This document shows positions 1 to 9,626 of a DNA stretch of 64,000 bases, in pieces; the stretch's first letter is position 1, and each line of letters opens with the position of its first letter. Origin of the DNA: Nitrospirota bacterium (GTDB lineage: Bacteria; Nitrospirota; UBA9217). Made by a program: the position numbers and the translations under genes. The DNA lies in NCBI GenBank assembly GCA_023229435.1, contig JALNZF010000002.1:62001-126000 (forward strand). The letters run 5' to 3'. A model generated the notes under the pieces. It was not told the DNA's origin and ran no database searches. It saw only the letters and a program-made list of their open reading frames with translations.

Positions 1-2449
1 TCGCATCAGCGGCATTGATCTCGATAAAGGCCTCGTGCGACACCGTGTCGATCTCTTTCACCCGTCTCGTCATGGAGCCGGTATGGTACTGGAACAGCAG
101 TCTGCCGGTGGTAAGGATGAAGGGATAGTCCTTGTCCGCAAGCTCGACAGAGGGTTTGTACGTTACGAGGGTGAACCTGCCCTTGCCGCGCGGAAATCCG
201 TCCTTGAACAGGAACCGCGTACCCGGATGGTCCGGCGTCGGACAGGGCCACTGGAGGCCGCCGCCCGCGAGCCTGGCGTAGTTCATGCCGGCCATCGCGG
301 GCCATGCCTGCCCGATCTCGCGGAATATGTCCGCGACAGGCATATACGGCAGCTCATGCCCCATTTTTTTGGCAAGTTCTCCGATGATACGCGAGTCCTC
401 CCACGCAATTCCCGGGGAGTTTATCGCCTTCCTTACACGCTGCACCCGGCGCTCGGTGTTCGTGAATGTCCCGTCCTTCTCGGCAAACGAAACGCCGGGC
501 AGCACAACGTGTGCCAGCTCAGCTGTCTCGGTCATGAAGATGTCCTGGACCACGAGCAGGTCGAGCGCCTTGAGCGCCTTGATCGTATGCGTCGTGTCGG
601 GATCAGAGACAGCAGGGTTCTCGCCCATGATGTACAGGGCCTTCAGCGTGCCCTTGGCCGCGGCAGGTATCATCTCCGTGGCGGTCATGCCGACCTTGTC
701 GGACAGCTTCACCTTCCAGAGGTCCTCAAACTTCTGCCTGATCGCCGGAAGAGCGACTCCCTGGTATCCCGGATAATTGTTCGGGATGCAGCCCATGTCC
801 GTGGAGCCCTGGACATTGTTCTGGCCGCGGAGCGGATTCACCCCCACGCTTTCCCTGCCGAGGTTGCCCGTCATAAGCGCGAGGTTGGCGATGGAGAACA
901 CGTTCTCCGTGCCGTGAGCATGCTGCGTGATCCCCATGGTATAGTACGTGCCTGCTCTATCCGATGATCCGTACATGCGGGCGGCCTTGATGATCGTGTC
1001 AGCCGGCACGCCGGTGATCTTCGATACTGCCTCGGGCGTGTACTCTTCCAGGTTTTTCCTGAACGCATCATCAAAACCCTCGGTCAGGGACAGAATGAAG
1101 TCCTTCTTCACGAGGCCTTCCTTGATGATCACGTGCATCATCCCGTTCAGAAGCGCCACATCCGTGCCCGGTTTGTGTTGTATCCAGATGTCCGCGAACC
1201 GCACCAGCGGCACCCGGCGCGGGTCGGCGACAATGATCTTCGCGCCTTTCCGCTTGGCCTTGATCATCTTGAGCGCGATGATGGGGTGGCTCTCTTTGGT
1301 GTTGGAGCCGATGACGAACAGCACATCGTTGTTCTCGATCTCCTGCAGGGAGTTCGTCATTGCCCCGGAACCGAATACAGCGGCCAGACCGGCCACCGTG
1401 GAGCTGTGTCAGAGGCGCGCGCAGTGATCGACGTTGTTCGTGCCGATGACCGCGCGGATGAATTTCTGGAACAGGTAGTTCTCTTCATTTGTACATCGTG
1501 CGGAGGAGAGGCCGCCGATGGCATCCGCACCATGTTTCTGCTTGATGGCGCTGAGCCGCTCGGCAACATACCCGAGCGCCTCGTCCCACGAGGCGGGGAC
1601 GAACTTACCCTCTTTTTTAATAAGCGGCGTCGTGAGCCGGTCAGGACTGTTGATAAAACTTTGGCCATACCGTCCCTTGACGCAGAGCCATCCTTCGTTG
1701 ATGGTATCCGGCCGCGATGTGACGCGCACCACCTCGTTCCTGCTAATGTGCAGAGTGAGGTTGCACCCGCAGCCGCAGTAGCCGCAGACGGTCTCAACTT
1801 CCCTCACGTCCTTCTGTCTGCCCTTGCCGAGCGACTGTTTGCCGATCAGCGCGCCTGTGGGACAGAGACTCACGCACTGGCCGCAGAACTCACAATCCAG
1901 GTCCTTTTCAAAGGGCGGTGTTACTTTGGCGGCGAATCCCCTGCCTGCCACATCGATCGCGCCGAAGCCCTGGATCTCTTCGCACACGCGCACACATTTG
2001 CCGCAGAGAATGCATTTTTCCATGTCCCGTTCGATGAACGGGTTCATGTCCTTTTTGGCGTACTGCCGCCGTTCACCGTAGAACCGGTTCGACCGGAGGT
2101 CGTAGAAATAGGCGAGTTCCTGCAGTGTGCAGTCGCCGGCCCGCGCGCAGACCATGCAGTCATTCGGATGGTCGGACAGGAGGAGTTCCACAATGGTGCG
2201 GCGCTGGCGCTCGATCTGCTCGTTCGAGGTTTCCACCACCATGCCCTCGGTCGCCGGCGTGGTGCACGCGGAAACCAGACGGGGCAGGCCCTTCACCTGG
2301 ACCAGGCAGAGCCTGCATCCGCCATGGGGCTCGAGCCGCGGATCGTCGCAGAGCGTGGGGATGTAGATATCGTTCCGCCGTGCCGCATCAAGGATCGTGG
2401 CGTTGTCGGGAACGGTTATGTGCCTGCCATTTATGGTGAGATTCATCAT
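1..2449 (-). CDS. fdhA: Selenocysteine-containing formate dehydrogenase, catalytic subunit (3' end beyond left edge)
   Basis: Molybdo/tungstopterin formate dehydrogenase interconverting formate and CO2, the first step of the methyl branch. About 816 codons are visible and the frame runs off the left edge. Order: plant-type [2Fe-2S] domain (C34, C45, C48, C62), NuoG-type His-Cys cluster (H94, C98, C101, C107), two [4Fe-4S] sets (C146/149/152/156 and C186/189/192/196), then the bis-MGD domain with its own cluster (C222, C225, C229, C256). An in-frame TGA at 1411-1409 follows NVDHCARL and is followed by HSSTVAGL, exactly where this family has the metal-ligand Sec (or Cys) before the catalytic His. 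The frame stays open to the edge, so I read the TGA as Sec347. It starts 3 bp after the hndC-like gene. That cytoplasmic partner suggests NAD(P)H- or ferredoxin-linked use. An ORF caller ignoring Sec would cut it at 346 residues. Confidence 0.93.
1377..1411 (-). promoter_or_regulatory. Bacterial SECIS element of fdhA
   Basis: Nine nucleotides after the UGA at 1411-1409 the mRNA can form a 9-bp stem: ACGGUGGCC (1399-1391) pairs with GGCCGCUGU (1385-1377), with two G-U pairs, around the loop GGUCU (1390-1386). Distance from the UGA and the GGUCU apical loop match what is known of the E. coli fdhF SECIS bound by SelB. The stem is read directly; SelB binding is inference. Confidence 0.85.
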
Positions 2450-2452
2450 ATG

Positions 2453-4231
2453 CTACCCTTTTTTAATTGACTTGAACTTGCACTTATCGAAACAAGCGCC
2501 GCACTTGATACAGAGGTCCTGGTTGATAACGTGCGGTTTTTTCTTTTCTCCCGTAATGGCTCCCGCGGGACAAACCCGCGCGCATGCGGTACAGCCCGTG
2601 CAGGTCGCTTCGATTATGCTGTATGTCAGGAGGTCCTTGCACACACCAGCGGGACAGCGCTTTTCGTTGATATGCGCTTCGTACTCGTCGCGGAAATATT
2701 TGATCGTGCTCAGGATGGGGTTCGGCGCTGTCTGGCCCAGTCCGCAAAGAGAGGACGTCTTGACGTCGCTGCTCAGGGTCTCCAGCAGCTCAATATCGCC
2801 TGTCCTTCCCCGGCCTTCGGTAATCCTGGTGAGAATTTCTAGAAGACGCTTGGTGCCGACTCTGCAGGGCACGCACTTGCCGCAGGATTCGGACTTGGTG
2901 AACTCGAGGAAGTACTTGGCCATGTTCACCATGCAGTTGGTCTCGTCCAGAACCACCATTCCGCCGGATCCCATGATAGAGCCGACCTTGCCGAGCGATT
3001 CATAATCAACAGGCGTGTCAACCATGCTGGCCGGTATGCACCCCCCGGAGGGACCGCCGGTCTGGACCGCCTTGAGCTTCCTGCCGCCCTCGATGCCGCC
3101 GCCTATGTCGTAGATGATCTCCCTGAGCGGGATGCCCATCGGGACCTCTATGAGGCCCGAGTTCAGGATCTTGCCGGTGAGCGCGAAAACCTTGGTGCCC
3201 TTGCTCTTCTCCGTGCCCATGGCCGCGTACCACGCGGCGCCCTTGCGCATGATGTACGGCACGTTTGCGAGCGTCTCAACATTATTGATGATGGTAGGAT
3301 AGCCCCAGAGTCCCTTTTGGACCGGGAAGGGCGGCTTGGCACGCGGCTGTCCGCGTTTGCCTTCGATGGATGCTATAAGCGCCGTCTCTTCGCCGCAGAC
3401 AAAAGCGCCCGCGCCGAGCTTTACCTTGATCATGAAATCGAAGCCCTTGCCGAGGATGTTTTTGCCGAGAAAACCGCGCTCCTTGGCCTGCTTGATGGCA
3501 AGGTGGAGGCGTTCCACGGCAAGCGGGTATTCCGCCCTGATGTAAACGTATCCGTACGGCGCGCCGATGGCATAAGCGCCGATAATCATCCCCTCGATCA
3601 CGGCGTGGGGATTCCCTTCGACAACGGAGCGGTCCATGAACGCGCCCGGGTCTCCCTCGTCGGCATTACAGATCAGATATTTTTTCGGACCGGGGGCCTT
3701 GATCGCCATATCCCACTTCACCGCGGTCGGGAAACCGGCGCCCCCCCGTCCCCGGAGCCCTGACGCCTTGATCACGTCTATCGTCTCCTGAGGGGTCATG
3801 GTCAAGAGGACCTTCTTCGTGGCCTCGTATCCATTGCGGCTGATATAGGAATCGATGTCCTCGGGGTCAACCTCGCCGCAGTCCGAGAGCACGACCTTCA
3901 CCTGCTTGTCGTGGAACGTGTGGTAGTCATCCGACACGAGCCAGTCCGCGACCGGGACGCCTCCCACGATGTGCTCGTTCACGATCCGCTCGACCATTTC
4001 CGGTTTGATGTACTGATACGTGGACTTGTTCCCGTTGATGACCACGTCCACGAGAACGTCACGGGCGCAGAATCCCCGGCAGCCGACCTTGTGCATCGAG
4101 CAGTTCTTCTCGACAGTCGCCCGGAGGCCGGCGTCCGCAAGCGCTTGTTCGAAGGTGGACATCACCGCGACGCCGCCGGCAGCGATCCCGCCGGTGCCCA
4201 TACATACTTTTATCGATATGTCTTTCTTCAT
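2453..4231 (-). CDS. NuoF/HndC-type FMN- and NAD(P)H-binding subunit of the formate dehydrogenase complex
   Basis: 592-residue flavoprotein carrying electrons between NAD(P)H and the FdhA clusters. Order: N-terminal thioredoxin-like [2Fe-2S] segment with widely spaced cysteines; NuoF core with the FMN motif GRGGAGFPTAVKWD and the nucleotide motif CGEETALIASIEGKRG; SLBB; NuoF [4Fe-4S] motif ESCGKCVPCRVGT; and a C-terminal two-cluster ferredoxin (CTGCTACARVCP and CIKCGACFDKCK). This longer form is typical of HndC/HydB/HytB-like subunits of soluble hydrogenases and formate dehydrogenases, some of which bifurcate electrons. It lies between the hndA-like gene and fdhA. Start: ATG with GGAG five bases upstream. 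Confidence 0.9.
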   Translation of the reverse strand: MKKDISIKVCMGTGGIAAGGVAVMSTFEQALADAGLRATVEKNCSMHKVGCRGFCARDVLVDVVINGNKSTYQYIKPEMVERIVNEHIVGGVPVADWLVSDDYHTFHDKQVKVVLSDCGEVDPEDIDSYISRNGYEATKKVLLTMTPQETIDVIKASGLRGRGGAGFPTAVKWDMAIKAPGPKKYLICNADEGDPGAFMDRSVVEGNPHAVIEGMIIGAYAIGAPYGYVYIRAEYPLAVERLHLAIKQAKERGFLGKNILGKGFDFMIKVKLGAGAFVCGEETALIASIEGKRGQPRAKPPFPVQKGLWGYPTIINNVETLANVPYIMRKGAAWYAAMGTEKSKGTKVFALTGKILNSGLIEVPMGIPLREIIYDIGGGIEGGRKLKAVQTGGPSGGCIPASMVDTPVDYESLGKVGSIMGSGGMVVLDETNCMVNMAKYFLEFTKSESCGKCVPCRVGTKRLLEILTRITEGRGRTGDIELLETLSSDVKTSSLCGLGQTAPNPILSTIKYFRDEYEAHINEKRCPAGVCKDLLTYSIIEATCTGCTACARVCPAGAITGEKKKPHVINQDLCIKCGACFDKCKFKSIKKG

Positions 4232-4272
4232 GAAAACTCCGAAACCGCTAATGAAGGCAGCATGGCTTCTTC

Positions 4273-4318
4273 AAAATGCAAAATTGAGGACGCCGCATCC
4301 CTCAGATTTTTGCATTTT
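4273..4318. repeat. Inverted-repeat tract between hndC-like and hndA-like genes
   Basis: Imperfect arms AAAATGCAAAATTGAGG and CCTCAGATTTTTGCATTTT around a short centre; the right arm overlaps the hndA-like stop codon. Confidence 0.6.
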
Positions 4319-4793
4319 ACGCGTGCTGCTGCTCTTCCGCCTTAAGCGTTTTCATCTCTTTTGTGAGCTTGTCCGGCGTCATCTTGCCGTGCACTGTTTT
4401 ATTAACGATGATAACCGGCGCGATGCTGCACGCGCCGACACAATTTACTTTTTCAACGGTGAACTTGAGATCTTCCGACGTGTCCTCGCCCGCGGGGATG
4501 GCCAGTTCTTTTACCAGGCTGTCGATCAGCCGCTCGGACCCCTTGACATGACACGCGGTGCCGCAGCATGCCGTGATCACGTTCCTGCCCCTCGGCTTCA
4601 GATGGAACTGCGCATAGAAGGTCGCAACGCCGTAGAACTTCGCGAGCGGGACATCGAGCCGCTCGGAGATCCAGGTGATCGCGTCTTCACGCAGATAACC
4701 GAATTCGCTCTCGAGGTCCTGCAGGATCGAGATCAGGTTCCCTTCGTTCTCGCGGTACCGCGATAGTATGCCTTCAAGTTTTTCTTCCATCAT
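4317..4793 (-). CDS. NuoE/HndA-type [2Fe-2S] subunit of the formate dehydrogenase complex
   Basis: 158-residue thioredoxin-like ferredoxin. The NuoE ligand set is complete: C76-x4-C81 and C118-x3-C122. Residues 1-60 match the helical NuoE N-terminus, including the segment GVATFYAQF. It is the electron-transfer partner of the following HndC-like flavoprotein. With fdhA the three genes encode a soluble trimeric formate dehydrogenase downstream of acsB. Two adjacent ATGs follow GAGGA; the first is used here. An inverted-repeat tract lies on each side of the gene. Confidence 0.9.
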   Translation of the reverse strand: MMEEKLEGILSRYRENEGNLISILQDLESEFGYLREDAITWISERLDVPLAKFYGVATFYAQFHLKPRGRNVITACCGTACHVKGSERLIDSLVKELAIPAGEDTSEDLKFTVEKVNCVGACSIAPVIIVNKTVHGKMTPDKLTKEMKTLKAEEQQHA

Positions 4794-4817
4794 TCCCGTC
4801 CTCTTGAGACAAAAAAA

Positions 4818-4892
4818 CCGGAAGGGGTGAGGTGAAAGGCGTGAGGGGGAAATGCTATAATCCCCTTTCGCCTCCCGACTTCCGCCTTCCGG
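4818..4892. repeat. Inverted-repeat tract between hndA-like and acsB
   Basis: Ends CCGGAAGG (4818-4825) and CCTTCCGG (4885-4892), with purine-rich left and pyrimidine-rich right arms (GGTGAGGTGAAAGGCG against CGCCTCCCGACTTCCGCC). Confidence 0.6.
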
Positions 4893-4904
4893 GTCTTGAT
4901 TCTT

Positions 4905-7106
4905 CTAGAACATCGGGTCCATGGTGAGCGCCGGATGGCCCTTGGCGGTCAGGAACTCCATCATTTTGTCCGAATCCTCAGCCACGGTCTCATCGGCGAT
5001 CTTGTCCATCAGATCAGGGATCCCCTCTTCTTCGGCGCGTTTCTTGAATTGTTCGGCAAAGGACTCTTTCAGGTTCTTGGTCATCCAGACGATGCGTTTG
5101 AATCCGCCGTCCGCCGACAGGAACTTGTTGCTCGTAAGGAAGAATCTTCCGATGCCCATGAAGCCCGGGGTCTGGGCGCCGCCGCCCACGGTGCCGGCAA
5201 GGGTCGAGAACTTCATTCCAATGGGGGTCATGCCCGTGTAGCCGCGGTTCACGATCATCACGCCGTTTGCCTCGGGCACGATGGCCATGATGCACTCAAA
5301 GCATCCGCAGGACGTCATGGGCGCGTCCATGATGGTGTAGGCATTGAAATATTCGAGCGCCTGGTGAGAATTCGTGTACACATATTCGTCCACGCCCTTC
5401 CAGCGCCCCTTGACCGCATCGAGGGTCTCGCCCTTCATCACCGGCTGATTCGCGCCGTTCGGGTCGATCTCATAGGCTGCCTTGGCATCGAGCCAGTTGT
5501 AGGCGCCGCAAAGACCGAGCCGCTCGGGAGACACGACGCATACGTGGTTCGGCGCGAAGCTCTGGCAGAGGAGGCAGGAATAGTAGGTGTCAACGGACTC
5601 GTCGGTCATGGTCGCGAGGCGGATGTCACGTTCCAGATAGTGCTTGCGCGCCTCCTCGACCTTCGCCGTCACGTCGGCCTCGTCCACATAGAGGGTCACC
5701 TGGACCTTGTCCACGATGTTGTTGAATTTGTGCTTGAGCTGGGTTGTGAGAATGTCGCCGAAGTGCCTGAGCACATACCCTTCGGCGAGCGCGGCTTTAC
5801 TCACGCGGAACCAGTTCTGGTCGCGCTGGCCCATGTGCCAGATCCCCTGCGCTTCATTGACAAAGTGATGGATCTTGCGCTCAAGCACGGGTTCAAAGTC
5901 CTTCTGCATCTTCCGGCCGCCTACCTCAATGACAACGCCGAGCGGCATCTGGCCGCCCTTCTTATATCGTTCTTCGGCATCCTTGCCGACGATCGTGACC
6001 TTGCCGTCTTCGATGTTGTTCAGGTCCACCATATGGAGCCACTCGAAGGCCGGTGTGCGCTGGCCGCCGAACTCGATATGCATGTCCTCTTTCCGGATGC
6101 GCTCGCCCTCGAAAGCCGGTCCAAAGGCAACCGGGATGGGTGGTTTGGAAACCGTGATCTTGAGACCGCGCACCTCGATGCACTTTTGCACAAGCTTCGC
6201 GGGATCAAGCTCCTTGGCCACCTCTTCGTAGATCGTGACGCCGGTGACCTCAATGGTCGGGATGTCCGTGTTCGCGATCGCCGGGAAACCCATGTCGATG
6301 GCGCCGGCGCCCGTGGTCCAAATGCGGTCGTTCAGGGGGCCGAGCACCATGACGAAGGCGAATACCTTGTCCTTGGAGTATTTGAGTATCTTCTTGTAAT
6401 CACCGCCCTTCATGCCGCCGAACGTGATGCCCGCCCGCGCGGCCCAGTTCACGGCATAGATGGCATGCTCCACTTCAGGGCCGAGCGGCACGAGGCGGGT
6501 GTCCCAGCCGAGCTGTACGCCCTTCCGGAGGAGCTGTTTGGTCACGCTATTGCCGTTCACATTGCCGCACAGGAGCGTAAGGATGTTCTTCTGCTGGAGG
6601 TCCCTGGCGATCTCGAAGGCCTGTTCATCGCTGTCCGCTGCTCCGACGATCACCACGTAGCCCGGCATGGAGCCGTCCACCAGCTGCACGCCGAGGTTCC
6701 GGAGAATGGTGTCCGAGATGAACCCGTTGTACGTGAGTCCGATGGAATCGTCCTTCACGGGCTCCTCGCCGTAGATGTACCGGATGGCCATGATCATTTC
6801 CTGGGCAAAAAGCGTCACCATGCCCGCGTCGAGCGCCTCTCCCAGATACGGTTTGTAATGATGATCGTCAGGCACGTTCGTGACAAGCGGCTTCACCTTC
6901 TGCTCGAGCGCGGTCTTCATGTCGCCGAGGGTGCGGACCTCAAAACCCGTCATGGCGAACATCTGCGGCAGAAAATACGCCGTATCGGGGAACTCAAACT
7001 TGAAATCCGCGCCTTTCTCGGTAATGGCCTTCTCGACAAGCGCCTCGGCCTGCTTCACATAGTAGTGGGAGCCCAGAATGGCTCCGGTGGCAATGACTTT
7101 TGACAT
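4905..7106 (-). CDS. acsB: Acetyl-CoA synthase (CODH/ACS A-cluster subunit)
   Basis: 733-residue acetyl-CoA synthase condensing CO, a methyl group from the corrinoid protein and CoA. A-cluster cysteines are all present at C511, C514, C523, C533, C600 and C602. This is the same spacing as Moorella AcsB (506, 509, 518, 528, 595, 597) with a constant offset of five, which gives the call great weight. The N-terminal domain that docks the CODH subunit is present (the bacterial form; the archaeal form lacks it). The catalytic CODH subunit itself (acsA/cooS) is not in this window. Start: ATG after AAGGAGTTACCC. acsC lies 106 bp upstream, across an AT-rich inverted-repeat tract. Confidence 0.97.
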   Translation of the reverse strand: MSKVIATGAILGSHYYVKQAEALVEKAITEKGADFKFEFPDTAYFLPQMFAMTGFEVRTLGDMKTALEQKVKPLVTNVPDDHHYKPYLGEALDAGMVTLFAQEMIMAIRYIYGEEPVKDDSIGLTYNGFISDTILRNLGVQLVDGSMPGYVVIVGAADSDEQAFEIARDLQQKNILTLLCGNVNGNSVTKQLLRKGVQLGWDTRLVPLGPEVEHAIYAVNWAARAGITFGGMKGGDYKKILKYSKDKVFAFVMVLGPLNDRIWTTGAGAIDMGFPAIANTDIPTIEVTGVTIYEEVAKELDPAKLVQKCIEVRGLKITVSKPPIPVAFGPAFEGERIRKEDMHIEFGGQRTPAFEWLHMVDLNNIEDGKVTIVGKDAEERYKKGGQMPLGVVIEVGGRKMQKDFEPVLERKIHHFVNEAQGIWHMGQRDQNWFRVSKAALAEGYVLRHFGDILTTQLKHKFNNIVDKVQVTLYVDEADVTAKVEEARKHYLERDIRLATMTDESVDTYYSCLLCQSFAPNHVCVVSPERLGLCGAYNWLDAKAAYEIDPNGANQPVMKGETLDAVKGRWKGVDEYVYTNSHQALEYFNAYTIMDAPMTSCGCFECIMAIVPEANGVMIVNRGYTGMTPIGMKFSTLAGTVGGGAQTPGFMGIGRFFLTSNKFLSADGGFKRIVWMTKNLKESFAEQFKKRAEEEGIPDLMDKIADETVAEDSDKMMEFLTAKGHPALTMDPMF

Positions 7107-7131
7107 GGGTAACTCCTTGCCCGGACAAGCC

Positions 7132-7203
7132 GGAATTGGAAATTGGAAATTGAAGATTGAAAATTTTAAATTTTCATTTTACAACCTTCATTTTTCATTG
7201 TAC
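7132..7203. repeat. GGAAATTGAAGATT-type tract between acsB and acsC
   Basis: Direct copies of GGAAATTG pass into AAAATTTTAAATTTTC and then to TTCATTTTTCATTG on the other arm. The same word family recurs between acsC and acsD and between yajQ and lolA. Confidence 0.7.
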
Positions 7204-7212
7204 TTAAGTTTT

Positions 7213-8553
7213 TTATGCTCTCGCCTTCAGGAAGGTCGGCAATCCGTTCGCTTCCCGCGGTCCCACGGTGATCTTCCAGCCCGGCAGTTTCTCTTCCAGC
7301 GATCCGGAAAGCACCGCCACGTAGCCGGGAATGATAAGCTCCTTGTGGTTGATGTTTTTCTCCACGCCGCTCTCGGTGACGAACTGGGCGATCTTGCTGG
7401 CGGTAAACTTGCCCGCGGCCCAGGCCGTGAGCACGGAAAGCCCTTCATTGTCCATGACGGCGAGCCACGCCGGCACCTTGCTGTTCTCCACCTCGCCGCG
7501 TACGATAAAGTACGAGAGCGAGAAGTTGGTGGTGATCATGAGCGGCGAGCCCTCTTTCGCGTCGCCGACCTTGTAGATGTTCTGGGCAACCTGCATCGGC
7601 ACCTGCGGGTCGGTATAGATGTTCTGGCGCAGCGACAGCAACGCAAGCATCTTCCATTTTTCAACGTTGTTCACGATGATGATGGAAGCGTACTTCATCG
7701 TGCCGACGGCGGCGGTTATGGCCTCGGAGACGGTATTGTCGCGGTTCGCGAAAGCGATGACCGGGTATCCGAGGGGCTTGAAATTCTTCTTGATCGCTGC
7801 GCGGCGAATAATGGTGTAGTGCTCGATCATGTCCTTGGCCTTGCGCGCGCCCGAGTCGAGGACCAGATCGTCAACGCCGAGGGCCTTGACCTTCTCGGAC
7901 AGGGCGGTGAGTGCATCAAGTCCGTCTGCTGAAATTGCAAGAGAGGCCTTCTTCTCCTTGGCGATCTTGGCCATTGCCTCCGCGTTCTCGGCAGTCGCCG
8001 CGTAGATCAACGGCTTCTTGTCCGCGCAGTGCGCGATTCCCGCTTCAATGGTCGCGGGGTCCTTGCTCACCAGGATCAACGGCACGCCCGGCGCGCCGTC
8101 CACGACCTGCTTCACGACAGCGGCAAACTTCGCCGCGTCGCCGCCCTCGTCGGTCACGGCTATGGCGTCAACCCGCAGCTTCTGGCCGACCCGGTCGATC
8201 TCGGAGGTCTTGACCGCATCGATCTTCTTTGCAGCAGCGTCACCGGCTTCGGAGGCCTTGATCGCGACCGCGAAGAGGTTGGGGTTGAAAAATTTCTTTT
8301 CGTGGCGGAACAGGCAGATCTCGCCGCCCACCTTCACGGCCTTGTCTCCGACACCGAGGGTGATGTCCCGGATCGGCGGCGCGGCTGATTCGCCCAGGAT
8401 CTTTTTGGCGTCGTCAGACGCGTCCGGGCAGGCATCGAGGCTCGCCTGCTTTGCGGCAAGCTTCATGGCAAAGGCGAGGCAGGTCGGGTGGCCGCACTTC
8501 TTGCAGTTTGTCTTGGGGAGATGTTTGAATATTTCAATTCCGGATAGTGCCAT
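7213..8553 (-). CDS. acsC: Corrinoid iron-sulfur protein, large subunit
   Basis: 446-residue gamma subunit of the corrinoid/Fe-S protein, which carries the methyl group on cobalamin from methyl-THF to the A-cluster. The N-terminal [4Fe-4S] domain shows C17, C20, C25 and C42 (TNCKKCGHPTC, then DACPD), used for reductive reactivation of the cobalt. A TIM barrel follows, with a C-terminal B12-binding region. Length matches the known family (about 446). It forms a heterodimer with AcsD, encoded just upstream. Start: ATG with GGAG upstream. Confidence 0.96.
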   Translation of the reverse strand: MALSGIEIFKHLPKTNCKKCGHPTCLAFAMKLAAKQASLDACPDASDDAKKILGESAAPPIRDITLGVGDKAVKVGGEICLFRHEKKFFNPNLFAVAIKASEAGDAAAKKIDAVKTSEIDRVGQKLRVDAIAVTDEGGDAAKFAAVVKQVVDGAPGVPLILVSKDPATIEAGIAHCADKKPLIYAATAENAEAMAKIAKEKKASLAISADGLDALTALSEKVKALGVDDLVLDSGARKAKDMIEHYTIIRRAAIKKNFKPLGYPVIAFANRDNTVSEAITAAVGTMKYASIIIVNNVEKWKMLALLSLRQNIYTDPQVPMQVAQNIYKVGDAKEGSPLMITTNFSLSYFIVRGEVENSKVPAWLAVMDNEGLSVLTAWAAGKFTASKIAQFVTESGVEKNINHKELIIPGYVAVLSGSLEEKLPGWKITVGPREANGLPTFLKARA

Positions 8554-8587
8554 TATGGAGCTCCTTTCGGAAAAACCTTATAATGAG

Positions 8588-8638
8588 TTGGAAATTGAAG
8601 ATTGGTAATTTTAAATTTTCACTTTTCAATGTACAATT
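8588..8638. repeat. GGAAATTGAAGATT-type tract between acsC and acsD
   Basis: TTGGAAATTGAAGATTGG, AATTTTAAATTTTCAC and TTTTCAATGTACAATT; same word family and order as at 7132-7203. Confidence 0.7.
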
Positions 8639-8657
8639 CCCGCGATCGTCGCGGGCA

Positions 8658-9599
8658 CTATCCCATCAACTCCGCGATGAATTCCTTTGCCTTTGCCGCA
8701 GCGCCGGGATGGCGCATGATCAGCATGTCCGCGCCCGCCGTGATCATGGCCGAGGCGGTGACGGCTTCCCAGGCGAGGGCGCGGTCTTCCAACTTGCCCC
8801 ACTCCGGCACCTCGGCATCGGGCGCCATGGTCTCCTTTACCTTCCAGACATTCGCGCCGATATCACAGATGATCGGGGTCTGCATCATGGGATCGTTCTG
8901 CAGGAGCGCTGCCAGACGAATGCGTTCCATCACGCTATAGGTATATTCAAGGCCGTACCCCAGGGCCGAGGACATGGGGTCCATGATGATCTTCTCTTTG
9001 TCGAAGCCCATCTGAGAGAGCAGGATGTTGAGCTGCTTGGCGAGGTTCACGTCCAGCTGGCTCATGGCAATGAGCTTGTGATCGTTCGCCATCGCGGCCG
9101 CCGCCACGGTCTTGTAGTTCTCCTCCACGGCCTTGCCGATCGCGCAGTTCTTTCCGCGCGTGGCCGTTGCCGCCGCCTGGAGCACCTGGGTGTCTTTGTC
9201 CGCGGCGCCGCTTCCGAGAATGATAAGCGGAATGTCGATCGCCGCCGCAACCTCGGCCGCAACCTTGGCCGCCTCTTCAGGGCTCTTGTTCTGCTGGTCC
9301 GGGTGCGTTCCCATGAGCCGAAGCGCCACCATGTCCGCGCCGTTCTGCTGGCAGAACTTCGCCCAGGCCACGGGAGAAGCCCCCGCGCCGCCGATCGCCT
9401 TCTTCAGGGTCTCCGGCCAATCATCGGGAGCGATATCCATGATCTCCAGCGCGACGGCCGGCCTGTTCGGGAATGTTCCCTCGAAGCCCAGGAATGGCAG
9501 GGCGCTTGCCCCTCCAATCGTCACCGCTTTTGCGCCGGTACCGATCTGTACATTGTAAATCTTGCCGCTATAGGTCTCTTTCGGTATTACGAGTGCCAT
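8658..9599 (-). CDS. acsD: Corrinoid iron-sulfur protein, small subunit
   Basis: 313-residue delta subunit of the corrinoid/Fe-S protein, a TIM-barrel protein that partners AcsC and helps position the corrinoid. It begins with a short beta-rich extension and contains the typical run MRLMGTHPDQ-like segment (here ALRLMGTHPDQQNKSPEEA) and the conserved C-terminal AGADMLIMRHPGA. Strong AGGAGG ribosome site six bases before the ATG. A promoter-like sequence lies just upstream, so acsD-acsC-acsB-fdh may have its own transcript. Confidence 0.95.
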   Translation of the reverse strand: MALVIPKETYSGKIYNVQIGTGAKAVTIGGASALPFLGFEGTFPNRPAVALEIMDIAPDDWPETLKKAIGGAGASPVAWAKFCQQNGADMVALRLMGTHPDQQNKSPEEAAKVAAEVAAAIDIPLIILGSGAADKDTQVLQAAATATRGKNCAIGKAVEENYKTVAAAAMANDHKLIAMSQLDVNLAKQLNILLSQMGFDKEKIIMDPMSSALGYGLEYTYSVMERIRLAALLQNDPMMQTPIICDIGANVWKVKETMAPDAEVPEWGKLEDRALAWEAVTASAMITAGADMLIMRHPGAAAKAKEFIAELMG

Positions 9600-9626
9600 A
9601 AAAGCCTCCTCGAAAAAATATTGCGC

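Noticed and set aside
1409..1411. TGA in fdhA as a nonsense mutation (pseudogene)
   Set aside because: It falls at the Sec position, followed by a SECIS hairpin, and the frame stays open and conserved to the window edge.
1133..2470. 445-codon plus-strand frame opposite fdhA
   Set aside because: Antisense shadow of fdhA; no recognisable domain.
4896..7103. 735-codon open frame on the plus strand opposite acsB
   Set aside because: Exact mirror of a certain gene. It shows the composition expected of an antisense frame in GC-rich codons (many His, Arg, Leu, Ala), no domain and no ribosome site.
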